Source of the DNA: Emydura subglobosa
Lineage: Eukaryota > Chordata > Testudines > Chelidae
Reading direction: 5' to 3'
Assembly: GCA_007922225.1 (NCBI GenBank)
Contig: ML680038.1
Span: 2,479,550 to 2,543,549, forward strand
DNA: 64,000 nt
The position numbers and the translations under genes were made by a program. The notes under the pieces are model-generated. The model was not told the DNA's origin. It ran no database searches and was given only the letters and a program-made list of their open reading frames with translations. Positions 48,377 through 60,240 of the stretch are shown here, in pieces (the first letter of the stretch is position 1; each line of letters begins with the position of its first letter).

Positions 48377-49633
48377 TGTTACCCAAATAACAAATATTAC
48401 AGGATCTTATTAGGGGATAAGGCAACAAGCCGCATTTATTGTGAACACAGAAACTTCTGTAGATAGTATCAAAGAAAAGAAAAGTATCAACACTGTAATA
48501 ACATTAATATTGTGCTCTACTTAGTGAAATAGCATTAATAATAATGTAAACACTAGGAAAACAGTATTAACATTATATCAATACTACAAATTACAGAGAC
48601 ATGTTTCAATTGATGCTTTCATTCACATTCACACACACTGACAGGCACACACAGATAGAGACAGACAAACATACATAGGGGTCTTCCAGATGTCATAGTT
48701 ACCAGCTTCTTAGTGCTCATGATAGTCACTGGCCAGGTGACTAGAGCATGAGGATGAGGAGCAAGGTTCTGCCGATGCACACCGGTGCTCCTGGCTGATG
48801 TGATGTTGTAGACCCGAACCTCCAGCCTTCATCTTCTTGTCCCATTTTATAGGGAAAGGACCCATGTCAGTCTATGGGTTTTGCATTGTCATGCTGCAAC
48901 TGCATTCTTGGTGTGATCCTCAATCACACACATTGTTGCAAGCCTGATCAGATTTTGTCCTTTGAAATGGGCTGGCTCCAAAGTTATCAGGGTGGCTCCT
49001 CTTCGGCCATTTGATCATCTTTGCTTCTTTCTTCTTCCCTCAAGCGTTTTAGGTGAGGCTGGTGTTTTCTTCATGTCTGTTTCGCTATCCCTTACTCAGA
49101 CCAATTGTTCAATCACTCTTTTTGTCTACACCCAACTCAATTGCTCAGCCATTCACACTTCAGTCACTCAGGGCCAACTCCTAGCTGAAGAACTTACATA
49201 TTATTTTTAGAGCAAACCTTATTTCATTTTTGATAGTGTCTTTCACAATTAGATAGATACATTACATTGCAGTGTGGCTTTTGTACTTAGAATAGGATTT
49301 TTACAAATATATTGGAAGCAGGTAAAATTAACAGATAAATTGGCCAGTGGACATAGTACAGACATTTACAAACCATCTTAAAATTATACAAAGTACAGAC
49401 AGACTTGAATTAACATTTAAAAGGGTAGAACAGTAAGAGTCAGTTTGAGGTTTTAGCTTTTGATTCGGACTGATGTGCCTTTTGGTAGGAGGGGGGGGGT
49501 GTTTGTGGCTCTGTTCTTACATATATTTCAAAAACAAGATTTTGGCCAACAAGGGCAGCCTCCCCTTTAGCACTTGGTGGCATGGCATTCCAGCTGCCAG
49601 TCTGCCCCACCTGATCAGTATAGACTGAGGGCA
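48377..49633 (-). mobile_element. Probable solo LTR, family D
   Basis: The plus-strand ends TGTTACCC and GAGGGCA are flanked by AGGG at 48373-48376 and 49634-49637. Minus-strand signals are in LTR order: TATAAAA at 48845-48851 and AATAAA at 48435-48440. The boundary evidence is only a 4-bp duplication, so it is less secure than families A and B. Confidence 0.6.
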
Positions 49634-49637
49634 AGGG

Positions 49638-49809
49638 CCTTGGCTATAGCTGAGCGCTACCGTGCAGTGCAGGTGCAGTGAGCTTCACCTCTGCAGTCTG
49701 CAAATTGGGGGCCTGCAGGCTGCTCTGGCTGACTCTGGAGCTAATATTCCCAAGGGGCAGAAACAGCCCAGAGTAGTAGCAGGGAATCTTGGCCACAGCC
49801 CATGTTGTC
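49638..49809. other. Spacer between LTRs
   Basis: Nothing was recognised here. Confidence 0.3.
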
Positions 49810-49813
49810 ATGA

Positions 49814-50889
49814 TGTTACCCACACACTAGGGCACCCCATCTTTACCCCTGTCTGTAGGGCTCAAGGCATAACCCAGTTAAAGCACCCCATCCTTTCCCC
49901 ATCCATAGGGCTCTGTGGGGAAGGCACCTACCTTTACCCAATTCACACTCTAGGGCTCAGGGTCACCCATTCCCAGGCTGTAGGGCTCCAAGTGTAACCT
50001 GGTCAGTTGGGAAAGTGGGGATACTTCAATCCCTAGGGCTCTGGGTGTAATTCTCTGTGCGTTTGCAGGATCTTTTACCAGTGAAGGAGCCTTACACAGT
50101 AATATGCTTATTCTCTATTTATTAACAATTACCAGCACAGAACACACACGCTGAGCATCCAATGCTCACCACTCCCAGTAAGGCAGACAAACTTCTCCTG
50201 GTGGCCAATCCGGATTAGATCATCTGGGGACTCCAGTTTCTGCACAGTATGGTTGGCAAGGTGTTGAGGTCTGGCAGCTCTGATCTTCTTGGGCTGTGTC
50301 TTGGAGTTAGGTTCCAAAGAACTTTCTTTTGGACCTCAGTTTATATAGTGAAACTTGAGTCCTGCTTAGCTGTACCTTAACCAATCATTTTAAACTGAAG
50401 TTCTAGAAAACACCAATCCTAGCCCATTAGGAAACAGTTCTTTAACCAATCGTATCCCACCACCTTAATTGATTTAAATAGCACACACTTAGTTATGCAA
50501 CAGAGAGAAACAATCAAAGAAGCAGACAGAAATCTTTCAGCTAAACAATAGAGACGTGGGTACCATAAAGACAAAACAATAAGACGTATAGATTTTACAA
50601 CCACAATTTTTGATCAGTGATTCCTTTCCAGACAGCACACTATCAAAAAGAGTTTTCTTTAAGCATCTTAAGCGCTGTTTCTTTATCTGATGGTGGTAGG
50701 TACTATTAGGACAGTATCACCTTCTTCACAGCCCAATGTGACATTGTCTTGAAGCAGTTTCAGGAATGTGAAGACGTGACCACCTGCTACTTAGCTTATG
50801 GCTGCTGCTTCTCCTGATATAGCTGCTGCTGCTTAGCCCAAGAACAAGGCCTAAGCTTAGACAAAAAAACCGAGGCCTCGGACCTTACA
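49814..50889 (-). mobile_element. Solo LTR, family A, copy 2
   Basis: The 1076-bp element has intact TGTTACCC and ACCTTACA ends and a perfect 4-bp duplication, ATGA, at 49810-49813 and 50890-50893. Minus-strand TATATAAA lies at 50340-50347 and AATAAA at 50118-50123. It is closely similar to 526-1517 along its length, with small indels. No internal retroviral sequence was seen. Confidence 0.88.
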
Positions 50890-50893
50890 ATGA

Positions 50894-51079
50894 GAGAGGG
50901 TTTGTTCTAACTGCTGAGTCAGCTCCCGCCCCCTCCACTGAGCTGATGGGCCGGTAGCTCCATGGCCAGACTCTGCCAGCAGCACGGCACAGAATAGCTA
51001 CCTCCTAGCCATGACTGGTCTTAGCTGGCAAACTGCTCAGGCCCAGAATTCACCTGCCGAGCTGCACGTGACTGTCCAG
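50894..51079. other. Spacer
   Basis: No feature was recognised before the minisatellite. Confidence 0.3.
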
Positions 51080-51765
51080 CTGCATCATCACGTGGGTGCA
51101 TTGGCATGAGTGCAGTCGGGTGGGCAGGGCAGGATGGGCAGGAACGTGGCAAGGGAGTGGGCATGTGAGAGCGAGTGGGTGCAGGCCTGTGGTGGGGGGA
51201 TGCTGGGCACATGAGGGAGTTGGATGTGTGGCAGTGGGGGCTGGATCTGTAAGAGTGAGTGAGGGCAGGCATGGGGAAAGGGGGTGGCAGGTGCATAGGA
51301 GGGTCAGGCAGATGGAGGTGGGAATTGGGCGCATGGAGGTGGGAAGGGAGTTGGGCACATGGCGGTGGGAAGTTGAGGTTGTGGAGCGAGGACAGGATCA
51401 GGCATTGGGGGGACAAAGGAGAGGTGGATGCGTGGTGGTCAGGTGGCCTCAGGCACATGGGGGGGCAGATGTGTGGAGGTGGGGGGGGTCAGCACATGGG
51501 AGGGCAGATGTGTGGAGGTGGGGGGATCAGGCATGTAAAAGCAAGTGGAGTTGAGTGCATGAGGGGCTGGGTGCATGGAGGTGGGGGTCAGGCGTCGGGG
51601 GGTAGGTAGTTGGGCATGTGAGTGCATGGAATCAAGGGCATGGGGGGGTTGACACATGGCGGGGGGATGGGCAACCACATGGAGTGAGGGGGTTGCGCAT
51701 GTGAAAGTGAGTGGGGCTGGGCACATGGCAGTGTGTTTGTGGGGGAGGAGAGGTGTCATGTACTT
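51080..51765. repeat. G-rich degenerate minisatellite, left part
   Basis: Irregular units of roughly 30-45 bp contain GGGCACATGG, GGAGGTGGG and GGTCAGGCA. The same unit types continue at 53622-53790, so a mobile block was inserted into one array. Open frames on both strands here are by-products of the repeat. Confidence 0.8.
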
Positions 51766-51769
51766 CATG

Positions 51770-53620
51770 TACCTGGTAAGTTGCAGGGGTGCTAATAATA
51801 GGTCAGGCTCTCCTACCAGATGTAGACTGGCTCCAGAGCCTCCTTGAGCAAGAGAGAGTGATGCCAGAGATGTGTTTTCCATAAGGACTTTTAATACAGT
51901 GGTTCTCAACCAGGGGTATGCATAGATCCTGGTGGTATGCATAGATCTTCCAGGGTATAGCAGCTCATCTAGATATTGCCTACTTTTACAACAGGCTACG
52001 TATAAAGCACCAGTGAAGTCAGCACAAACTAACATTTCATAGGATGACTTTTTAATACTGCTCTATCTACTATACACTGCAATGTTAGTACAATATTTAG
52101 ATTCCAATCAATGTGTTTTGTAATTATATGGTAAAACTGAGAAAGTAACCAATTTTTCTGTAACAGTGTGCTATAGTCCTTTTGTATTTTTATGGCTGAT
52201 TTTGTAAGCAAGTAGTTTTTAAATGAGGTGAAACTTGTGGGTACCCAAGACAAATCAGACTCCTGAAAAGGGTACAGTAGTCTGAAAAGGTTGCTTTTCT
52301 GCTTTAATATACTGCTGGCTATATTTAACCACTAGTTCCGATAAGATTACACTGTCACCTAGTGGCTGAACAGTATCATTCGGTTTAGCATTCCATTACA
52401 TCTCCCCCATTTAATTTTACAAAATGCACACTATATTATCTTTGATTTCAGTATGGGTCAGTCTATTAAATGGCTTTGAATCACACTGGTTTTTCTAATT
52501 ACATGACCTGAACGCATAACAACTTAGTTGAACCAACTGTTTCTGGCAGTGTTGGAATCTTTTGAATCGTCTTTTTCTTCTGCGTCTGCCATCTGTAGAG
52601 TTCTCTCTCTGGATTGTTCTGTCTGAGGAACAGATTGAAGATATTGACAGTTCCTGTTGAACTCTCCACTATTGCTTGCGAGCACATATAATCAGGCTGA
52701 TTAATTGTTTTTCTTTACAACAGCTGGAATTTCCAGACTTTCTCTCCATCCACTTTGACACAAACATGGTCACCAGATTCTAGATCTGGCAGATCTCTAA
52801 CAGAGTGACATCTATTGTAAAAGCATTCATAAGCTCTTTTTATCCTATTTGGCTTCTCTGTGCATGTCTAGTTTAGATGGTTTTCCAAAGTCGCATCAGT
52901 AGTTCTGAGTTGTCTTCCCAGCAGGACTTGGGCTGGACTATATCCAGTAGCTGCTTTGTGTTGATCTGTTCCTCAGAAAAGCAATGAATGGATCTTCCTC
53001 CTGTAGGATTTTCTTGGCTCTCTGTACAGCTCACTTAGTCTCCATTTACTTGTTGGGTAATGTGGACTGCTAATAACATGATTAAAACCGTATTTCATTC
53101 AGAATGTCTTAGATGCTGATGCAGTGAATTGTGGGCCATTGTCCATCACTTGCTGTTCAGGACTAGTGAAATTAGCAAAAGTGCACTTCAGTTTCTCACT
53201 AAGGTTGCAACATGTTATGTCTGTCTAATCCATGATTTCTATATACCTGGGGAAATAGTCCACTACACCCAGATAACGATGTACTGTGACTTTGCTTAAA
53301 TCTGCAGCTAGTCTCTACCAGGGTCTGCCTTGGAGAGGTGTTGGTAGAGGTTCTTTGTGTTGTGTTGGTCTGTTAGTTCTGTAACATTCACATGCAAATA
53401 CTTCCTTCTTGAGATCCTTTCTGATGCCTGGCCAACACACTGACTGGTTAGTGCATTTTCACAGCATTCAGTTAGCCCTTGACGTCCTTCACGGATGAGG
53501 TTTAGGATTTTTCCTTTCATTGCATTTGGAATTGCGATGCAATTGCCTTTAATCGTGAGTCCATTTGATGCACTTAATTGTCCATGTCTCTTGTCACTTC
53601 CTCAGTGACCATTCTGTTAT
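51770..53620 (-). mobile_element. Ty3/gypsy retrotransposon remnant: integrase and 3' LTR
   Basis: On the minus strand, degraded integrase sequence runs from about 53620 to 52700, with short motifs GVVDYF (about 53265) and MDNGP (about 53140) that hold the first two acidic residues of the catalytic triad. It is followed by a purine tract and an LTR starting TGTAATGG at 52400. The LTR is interrupted by the hAT MITE at 51897-52301. The 5' part, including gag, protease, RT and the 5' LTR, is absent. The pol resembles the K02A2.6-like gypsy family; this is recognition by eye. Frameshifts make it inactive. Confidence 0.75.
51897..52301. mobile_element. hAT MITE related to the 56-59 kb element
   Basis: It starts CAGTGGTTCTCAACC. 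Flanks TTTTAATA (51889-51896) and CTTTAATA (52302-52309) match at 7 of 8. The right inverted end is degraded (GGTTGCTTTTCTG). About 140 bp at 52150-52293 closely match the reverse complement of 56362-56510, so it is an internally deleted relative of that element. Confidence 0.7.
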
Positions 53621-53621
53621 G

Positions 53622-53790
53622 GGGGGGCCAGGAGCATGGACATAGGGGTTGGGGGTCAGAACATGGAGATGGGAGGGGTTGGGCACATAGAGGTGGAGGG
53701 GCAGGCATGTAAATGGGGCTGGGTGCATTGGGGAGATGCGGGGTTTGTTAGTGAGTGGGGTTGGATGTGAAGGTAGGAAGAGCTATGGAA
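53622..53790. repeat. G-rich degenerate minisatellite, right part
   Basis: It carries the same GGGCACATAGAGGTGG and GGGTCAGAACATGG unit types as 51080-51765. Confidence 0.7.
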
Positions 53791-54082
53791 AAGAGGGAAA
53801 TGAATCCAAAGCAGCGAGATGAGAGGAGAGGTGGTGGGGGAGGAAGAATCTATGTTTCATCCTAGGAAGGACATGCTCTGTGCAGCAGTGCAGGGAACCA
53901 GGCCAAAAACAGCATCTCTGAAACTTTGGCTCCTCCATTGAGATTCTCAGGCTGCCCAGCATCCCATTTAAGTAGCATCCGAGTTAACGATGCCCCTGTT
54001 AACAGGACACAATCACACTTAGTGTCTGCTCCCACGAACACAATGGGTCCTGCCATTCTGGCCATGATCACAGCAGGAAACA
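53791..54082. other. Spacer
   Basis: No recognised feature. Confidence 0.3.
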
Positions 54083-56599
54083 CAGATTCATAGGCCAGAA
54101 AGGACGATAGCAATCATCTAATCTGACCACCTGTATAACACAGGCCAAGGAACTTCCCCCAAATAATTCCTAGAGCTGATCTTTTAGAAAAACATCCAAT
54201 CTCGATTGAAAAATTGTCAGTGATGGAGCATCCACCACAACCCTGCGTGAATTGTTCCAATGGTTAACCGCTCTCGCTGTTAAAAATGTATGCCTTACTT
54301 CCAACGTGTAATTACTTAGCTCTGAATTTGTAATCTTTTAAGCATTCTTATGATTCTCCTCTGAACCCTCTCCAGTTTACCAATATCCTTCTTGAATTGT
54401 GCACACCACAAGTAGATTCAGTATTCCAGTAGCAGTCACACCAGTGCCAAATACACAGGTAAAATAACCTCTCTACCCCTCCTTAAGAGTCCCGTTTATG
54501 CAGATCCAAGGATCACTTTAGCCCTTTTGGCCACAGCGTTGTACTGGGAGCTCATGTTCAGCTGATTATCCACCACCACCCCTGAATCTTTTTTAGAGTC
54601 AGAGCTTCCCCGGATAGAGTCCTGGGAGTATGGCCAACATTTCCCCCCCGAGATGTATACATTTAAATTTATCCTCATTAAAACACCTATTGGTTGCATA
54701 CACCTAGCTTACCATGTGATCCAGTTTGCTCTGTATCAGTGACCTGTCCTCTTTATTATTTACCATTCTCCCAATTTTTGTGTCCTCTACAATCTTTATC
54801 AGTGATTATTTTCTTCCATGTCATTAATAAAAATGTTTAAATAGCATAGGGCCAAGACCCAATCCCTGCAGGATACCAACACAAATACATCTGCTCAATT
54901 ATGAGTCCTTCATTTACAATTACATTTTGAATTAGTCAGCTTCTAATCCAATTTGTGTATCACATTGATTTTATATCAATCTACTTTTTTAATCAAAATA
55001 TTGTGCTGTACCAAGTCAAACACCTTACAGAAGTATATTACATCAACACTATTTCCTTTATCAACCAAACGTACAATCTCACCAAAAAAGATACCAAGTT
55101 ATTTTGACAGGATCTATTTTCCATAAGACCATGTTGACTGGCATTACTTATACTACTTTTTAAAAAATCTTTATTAGTAGAGTCCCATATCAGCCACTCT
55201 ATTTTGTGGCCCAGGATCAATGTCAGACTGACAGGCCTATAACTATCCCAGTCATCCCATTTGCCCTTTTTACTTATTGACACAACATTAGCTTTCTCTC
55301 AGTCTTCTGGAACTTCCACAGTGTTCCAAAATTTATTGAAAATCAACATTAATGGTCCTGCAAGCTCCTTAGCCAGTTCTTTTAAAACTCTTGGATGCAA
55401 GTTATCCAGATCTGCTGATTAAAAATATCTAACTTTAGTAGCTGCTATTTAACATCCTCTGAGACACTAGCGGAATGGAAAGAGCATTGTTATATGATAT
55501 GACTACATCATCTGTTATTTTTCCAAATATAAAACAGAAATATTTACTGATCATTTTTATCTTTTCTGCATTATTACTGATAATTCTACAGTTTCCATTT
55601 AGTAATGGACCATTGTTAGGCTTCTTTTTGTTCTTAATATATTTAAACGCCTTCTTATTGTCCTTAACTCAGTTACCCATAGATTTCTCATTGTGTCCCT
55701 TTGATTCTCTTATCAATTTTCTACAATGCCTTGCTTCTGATTTATATTTGTTGTGATCAACCTTCCCCTTTCTTCCATTGTTTATATACTTTTAAAAATA
55801 TATATATAAATAACTGTCTTGACTTCCTCTCAAAACCAGGTCAGTTTTTTAATCACTACGGCCATTTTCCTCTTTTGTGGAATTGTGGCATTTGGGGCAT
55901 CTAGTAAATATTCTTAAACAATTCCTAATCATCATTCACAGTTTTCTGATTAAATTCTTCCTCCTAGCTGATTGGGCCCATAATTGTTTTTAGCTGTGCA
56001 AAACTGGCTCTTTTAAAGCATCGACTACATAGCTCACTGGTTTGGACTTCATTCTCTTTGTACATTATCAGTGTGATCAGATCATGGTCATTTACACCTA
56101 AGCTATAATTTTTAGTTCTGTGCTCAGTTCTTCTTTATCTGTCAAGATGAGGTCTAGTAGAGAATTCCCCCATGTTGGATGCAACGTTTTTTGTTAGGAA
56201 ATGGATATGGCTGGTATTTAGAAATTCCAGTGATGTTTTAGTATTGGCAGTATGAGACCTCAAGCATGTCACTCAAATTGAAGCTCCCCCATGATGATGC
56301 AACTTTTTTCCTACATGTTACAGACAGATGCATAAGTAGCCATTTATCCTGTTCCCTAGTGCAGTGATTCTCAAACTTTCCATACTACTGTATCCCTTTC
56401 AGGAGTCTGATTTGTCTTGTGTACCCCCAGCTTTCACCTCATTTAAAAATTACTTGCTTACAAAACAGACATAAAAAATACAGAAGTGTCACAGCACGCT
56501 ATTACTGGAAAAATTGCTTATTTTCTTATTTTTACCGTATAATTGTAAAATAAATGGACTGAAATATGAATATTGTACTTAAATTTCAGTGTGATACTT

Positions 56600-58830
56600 G
56601 AGCCTGTTTTTCACATGTGAGCCTTGTTATTCTGGGAGGCAGTACAGTGACAGCAACAATGCAATTTTTCTCCACACTGTCTGTTCCTACTCTTTGTCTT
56701 GATGGCAGTCCTAGCAGGAAATGAGACTTCACAAAGATCTGTTGACCCAAAAAGTAACAGAACATCCAAAGCATGGTTCCCACGGTCTGTACTAAACACA
56801 GCGGTGTACCAAGGGGGGCAAGACGGGGCAGAGAAGTCCATGCCCCCAGGCACCAGCCTGGAGGGGAGTGCCAGATGGACCCATGTGGCAGAGGGGTGGG
56901 GCCAGTAGGGGGAAGTGGTCACCACTCTGCTTGGGGCAGGAGAGGTGCTGGGAGGGGGCACTGGGCCCACGTGGGAGAGGGATGGGGGAAGAGGTGGGGC
57001 CAAGAGGGGGGAAGCTGCCACTGTGTTGCTTGGGGGTGGGGCTGGCGCCAGACGGAGCAGCTCGTGGCCAGCCGCTGTGAATGTGGGGCAGGGAGGGGGT
57101 GCAGAATGGCTGGGCTGCGCTGGGGGCCTCTGCCCCTGCACAGCCAAGCACCACTGGAGGCTTCATGGCCCCCCTCCCACCCAGTGAGAGGGGGGTGCAA
57201 ATGCCAGCATTGGCTCCCAGGCGCTGGAGACCAATGGTACGCCACAGCTAAACACCAAAACTGGATTAGTGTGGAGTCATTAAACTTCATTCACAGATCA
57301 CAGTCTGAGAACAGCTCAAGAAGATTTTCTTGCTGACTGGCAGCGAGGTTACTGTGGCTAACATCTGACAAAATGAATGGGTTTCTCACCCAGTCGAGTT
57401 AAGATGCGTTGTGTGCTTTGTTGGGGAAATATGGCTTGAACTCAGCTGTCAAGCAAGCCAAATGATCTATTAGTATTTCTTTAATTTTGCTCTGCTCCAT
57501 TTCCCTTCTGCGGACATCATTGACATACGCATGAAGCAATGGAAGAAAGGTAGTCTTTGCCTCCATGTTTGGACTTCCAGAATTCAGTTTTCTTAATAAA
57601 AGCATTCACTTTGTCATAGAGATTCAGAATGTTAGTGGCACCGCCTTGCATGGACAAATTTAGATCATTAAGCTTGCTAAATATACGTGTGAGGTAGGCA
57701 GATTGAGCTAATCACATAGTATTGTCAGAGGCAAGACGGGATGAATGAAACGTGCAAACTTCTATGCATAATTCAAAGTCTGTCTAGTACTTTCCCTCTC
57801 AAAAGCCAGCAAACCTCTGTGTGAAGCAACAGTTGGTGATATGCTGAGCCCATTTCTTCGCAAACAATGTGAAAGAGGCAAGCATTAAGTGGCATGGATT
57901 TGACAAAATTGACGGACTCGTTTAAACCTTCGTGCAGTTCAAAACTCACCTTTTTTGAAGCAAGTGCCTCTCTGTGTATGTATGATACAGTGCACCCACT
58001 GCAAGGAAGGATTGTCTTTCCTGATCCTAGCTACAAGTGCATTCACTCTCCTGGTCATTGCAGCAGCTCTGTAAGTGCAGATGAATTTGCATAAATTCCT
58101 ATTCAAATTGTGTTCAGAAAAAAAAGTCAATCTGTTTAAAAATGTCCTCTCCAGTTGAGTTTCCCTTTATACTTTTGCAAAACAGGCTGTTGGTGGTTTC
58201 AGGGTATCAAACATAAGCAATCACCTGAGCTTCACTAATAGCCTTAAACTCATCAAGCTGAAAAGCAAATGTTTTTGCCATTTCAAGTTTCTCCACAAGT
58301 TGAGAGACAATGTCCTCCTCCATGTCTGCAATTCTACAACACACAGTGTCATTTGATAAGGGTACTTGCTGGAAACCATCCACTGCTTTTTTTAAAAAAT
58401 CAAGTATGTGTTCTGCAAGCGCCACAGGGCTAGGCAGAATCAGATCTTCTGCAATTGTGTATGGCAGCTTTGATTTTGCTACGAGAAGAGAGACAGCGAA
58501 TGAAGCTGAGTGCTTTTGTAGAAATAGTTGAAGCTTTTTTCATGTTAAGCTGGCAAGTCTGGAACTCAGAAAGCTTTCTTTCAAAAACTTCTACTGGCTT
58601 ACCTGCATGCATAGGGTGTTTTGTCTTCAAATGTTTTTGCCAGCTTCATACCGTTATTTGAAATAGTTTAGCCGAAAAGGAAACAGAGCTTCAGGTGGAT
58701 CACTATTTGCAGATGTGAATCCAAAAGCAATATATTCCTCACAGACCTGATTTTTTTTCCAGTCATTTTCAAGTTCTTAGAACTTTTACTGTCTCCACGA
58801 CTGCTGTTTTCAGCTCCTCATTTTAAAAAT
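56600..58830 (-). pseudogene. hAT transposase pseudogene (ZBED5/SCAND3-like family)
   Basis: Read on the minus strand, pieces in several frames keep family order: an N-terminal EEYIAFGFTS block (about 58740), a TKHP...KPVEVFERKL block (58630-58430), PLSNDTVCCRIADMEEDI (58360), AAAMTRRVNALVARIRKDN (58070) with WVHCIIH, and a C-terminal TAIKTKSRNR dimerisation block (about 56700). The last block is cut off by the 448-bp insertion at 56800-57247. Frameshifts and stops are numerous. The family also gave rise to domesticated vertebrate genes, but this copy is not open and has transposon ends, so it is not one. Confidence 0.85.
56800..57247. mobile_element. GC-rich non-autonomous transposon, family E, copy 1
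   Basis: The ends are (C)AGCGGTGTACCA and, inverted, CTGTGGCGTACCA. CTAAACAC flanks it at 56792-56799 and 57248-57255. It is inserted inside the hAT transposase. The body is GC-rich and gives long meaningless open frames on both strands. Confidence 0.78.
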
Positions 58831-59397
58831 CTATCCGCTCAGCAATGTGCTTGCACGCATCAGGAACTGACATAAAACGCCTGTCTCATACCAATATACA
58901 GTGGTTACGTTATGGTACATATTATGATACACTGTTAAAATGTAGTGGTTGTGTATACCAGATGCTTGTATTATGGTAGAGCAGGGTTTCTCAACTGGGG
59001 GGTCATGAGCGCCATGAGGGTCACAAGGTTGTTGAGAGCTGAAGCCCTCGGCGCAGGACTGAGAGCCAGGAGACAAGCCCTGGGTGGTGGCACTGCAGCC
59101 GGGCGCCCCAGCCGTAGGGAGGCAGTGTAGAAGTTGGGTTCCTCAAGCCCCAATGGTGCGGCTGAAGCCAGGCACCCCAAACCCCGGTGAGGCAGCGGGG
59201 AAGCCAGACACCCTGGGAGGTAGGGATGACAGCCTGACCTCCCCTGGGAGACCTCTACGTCCCCCCCCCCGGTTGAGAACAACTGCCCTAGTATGATTCA
59301 GCAGTCTATAGCACACACCACTTAATACTCCATCTTGTGCTTTTTCTATTACAACATTGAGTCATAAACATTCAGGATGATTTTCTTCTGAGTTATC

Positions 59398-59904
59398 CAA
59401 TGGCATACCAAGGGGGTGGAGCCATGCCCCTGGGCACTGGCTGAGGGGGCACCGGCCAGACCCTGGAGGAGCTGCCCCTTGCTTTCGCAGGTGGCCGGGG
59501 CCACTGGGCTTTAACATCCCCGGCAGCTTCACCTGACCCCAGCTTAGACCTGCTGGTGGCTGAGGGCTCCCGCTGCAGCGGGAGCAAGCATTGTCCCAGC
59601 CCCTCCACCTCAAGGCTGGGTGCAAGGAGGGCAGGGATCCCGGCTGTGCAGGGGCCAGGCAGCCAAAGGTGGGGCTCCAGGGCAGAGCCTATCACACCAT
59701 GTCTCTGCTGCTGGCCGGCCTAGGCGCATCTGCCCATCACTCCCACCTCCTGGCCCACCCAAGGGCAGGAGTGGAGGAGAGCAGCGAATGGGCCTGCAGA
59801 TATCCCCCGCCCCAACAGGGTGCTGCCACCAACGGGGAGCAGGAAGCAGGGGTGCAAATGTAAGTATTGGCACCTAGGCGCCGGACACCCACAGTATGCC
59901 ACGG
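59398..59904. mobile_element. GC-rich non-autonomous transposon, family E, copy 2
   Basis: The ends are CAATGGCATACCA and, inverted, CCGTGGCATACT. Flanks GAGTTATC (59390-59397) and GAGTTACC (59905-59912) match at 7 of 8. It is similar in length and end structure to copy 1; both carry a shared segment near the right end with AAATG and AGGCGC. Confidence 0.78.
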
Positions 59905-60240
59905 GAGTTACCAGTTACTTGGACACAGGTAATGCCATTTTTGACACAGGCATCATCAACACTAGCACTTTTGCTGGCAAAAGCGCTAGTGTGCAGGGTG
60001 CTATGTCTGTGGGAGACGCTCTCCTGCCGACATAACCACGCTGCTCGTTGAGCGAGTTTTATGTCGACAGCAGAGCTCTCTCCTGTTGGCAGAACGTAGC
60101 GACATAAGCGCTTATGCCGGCAAAACTTAGGTCACTCAGGGAGGTGTTTTTCCCCATACCCGAGTGACAAGTTTTCCCTAGCGCTAGTATAGACAAGGCC
60201 CGTGTAGACAAGGGCCCCTCCTGCTCTCCTTTTGCCCACT
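59905..60240. other. Probable MITE remnant before the CpG island
   Basis: Short inverted motifs occur (GCCGACATAA, GCGACATAAGCGC, AGCGCTAGT at both 59985 and 60180) and the stretch ends with GTGTAGACAAGGGCC. Palindromic structure suggests a decayed MITE, but no ends were fixed. Confidence 0.4.

Larger units (their letters stand above)
56362..59285 (-). mobile_element. hAT DNA transposon, near full length, inactive
   Basis: The left end CAGTGATTCTCAAAC and the inverted right end CAGTTGTTCTCAACC bound a 2.9 kb element. Flanks CCCTAGTG (56354-56361) and CCCTAGTA (59286-59293) match at 7 of 8, the hAT duplication length. It contains a broken transposase (56600-58830) and an inserted small transposon (56800-57247). 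A CAGGGTTTCTCAACTGG motif at 58982 could mark a further nested MITE. Confidence 0.85.
54083..59397 (-). mobile_element. CR1 LINE carrying the hAT element
   Basis: The CR1 3' end is near 54083 and the body extends to 56361, then resumes at 59286-59397 after the hAT element. Degraded RT N-terminal sequence is at 55283-55038 (SYRPVSLTLILG). It is old and AT-rich. Confidence 0.8.

Noticed and set aside
51439..52035. A 198-codon minus-strand frame across the minisatellite and LTR
   Set aside because: It crosses two unrelated repeats and has the composition of the G-rich array.
56600..58830. Domesticated hAT-derived host gene
   Set aside because: The frame is broken many times, a small transposon sits inside it, and terminal inverted repeats with a target duplication are still present.
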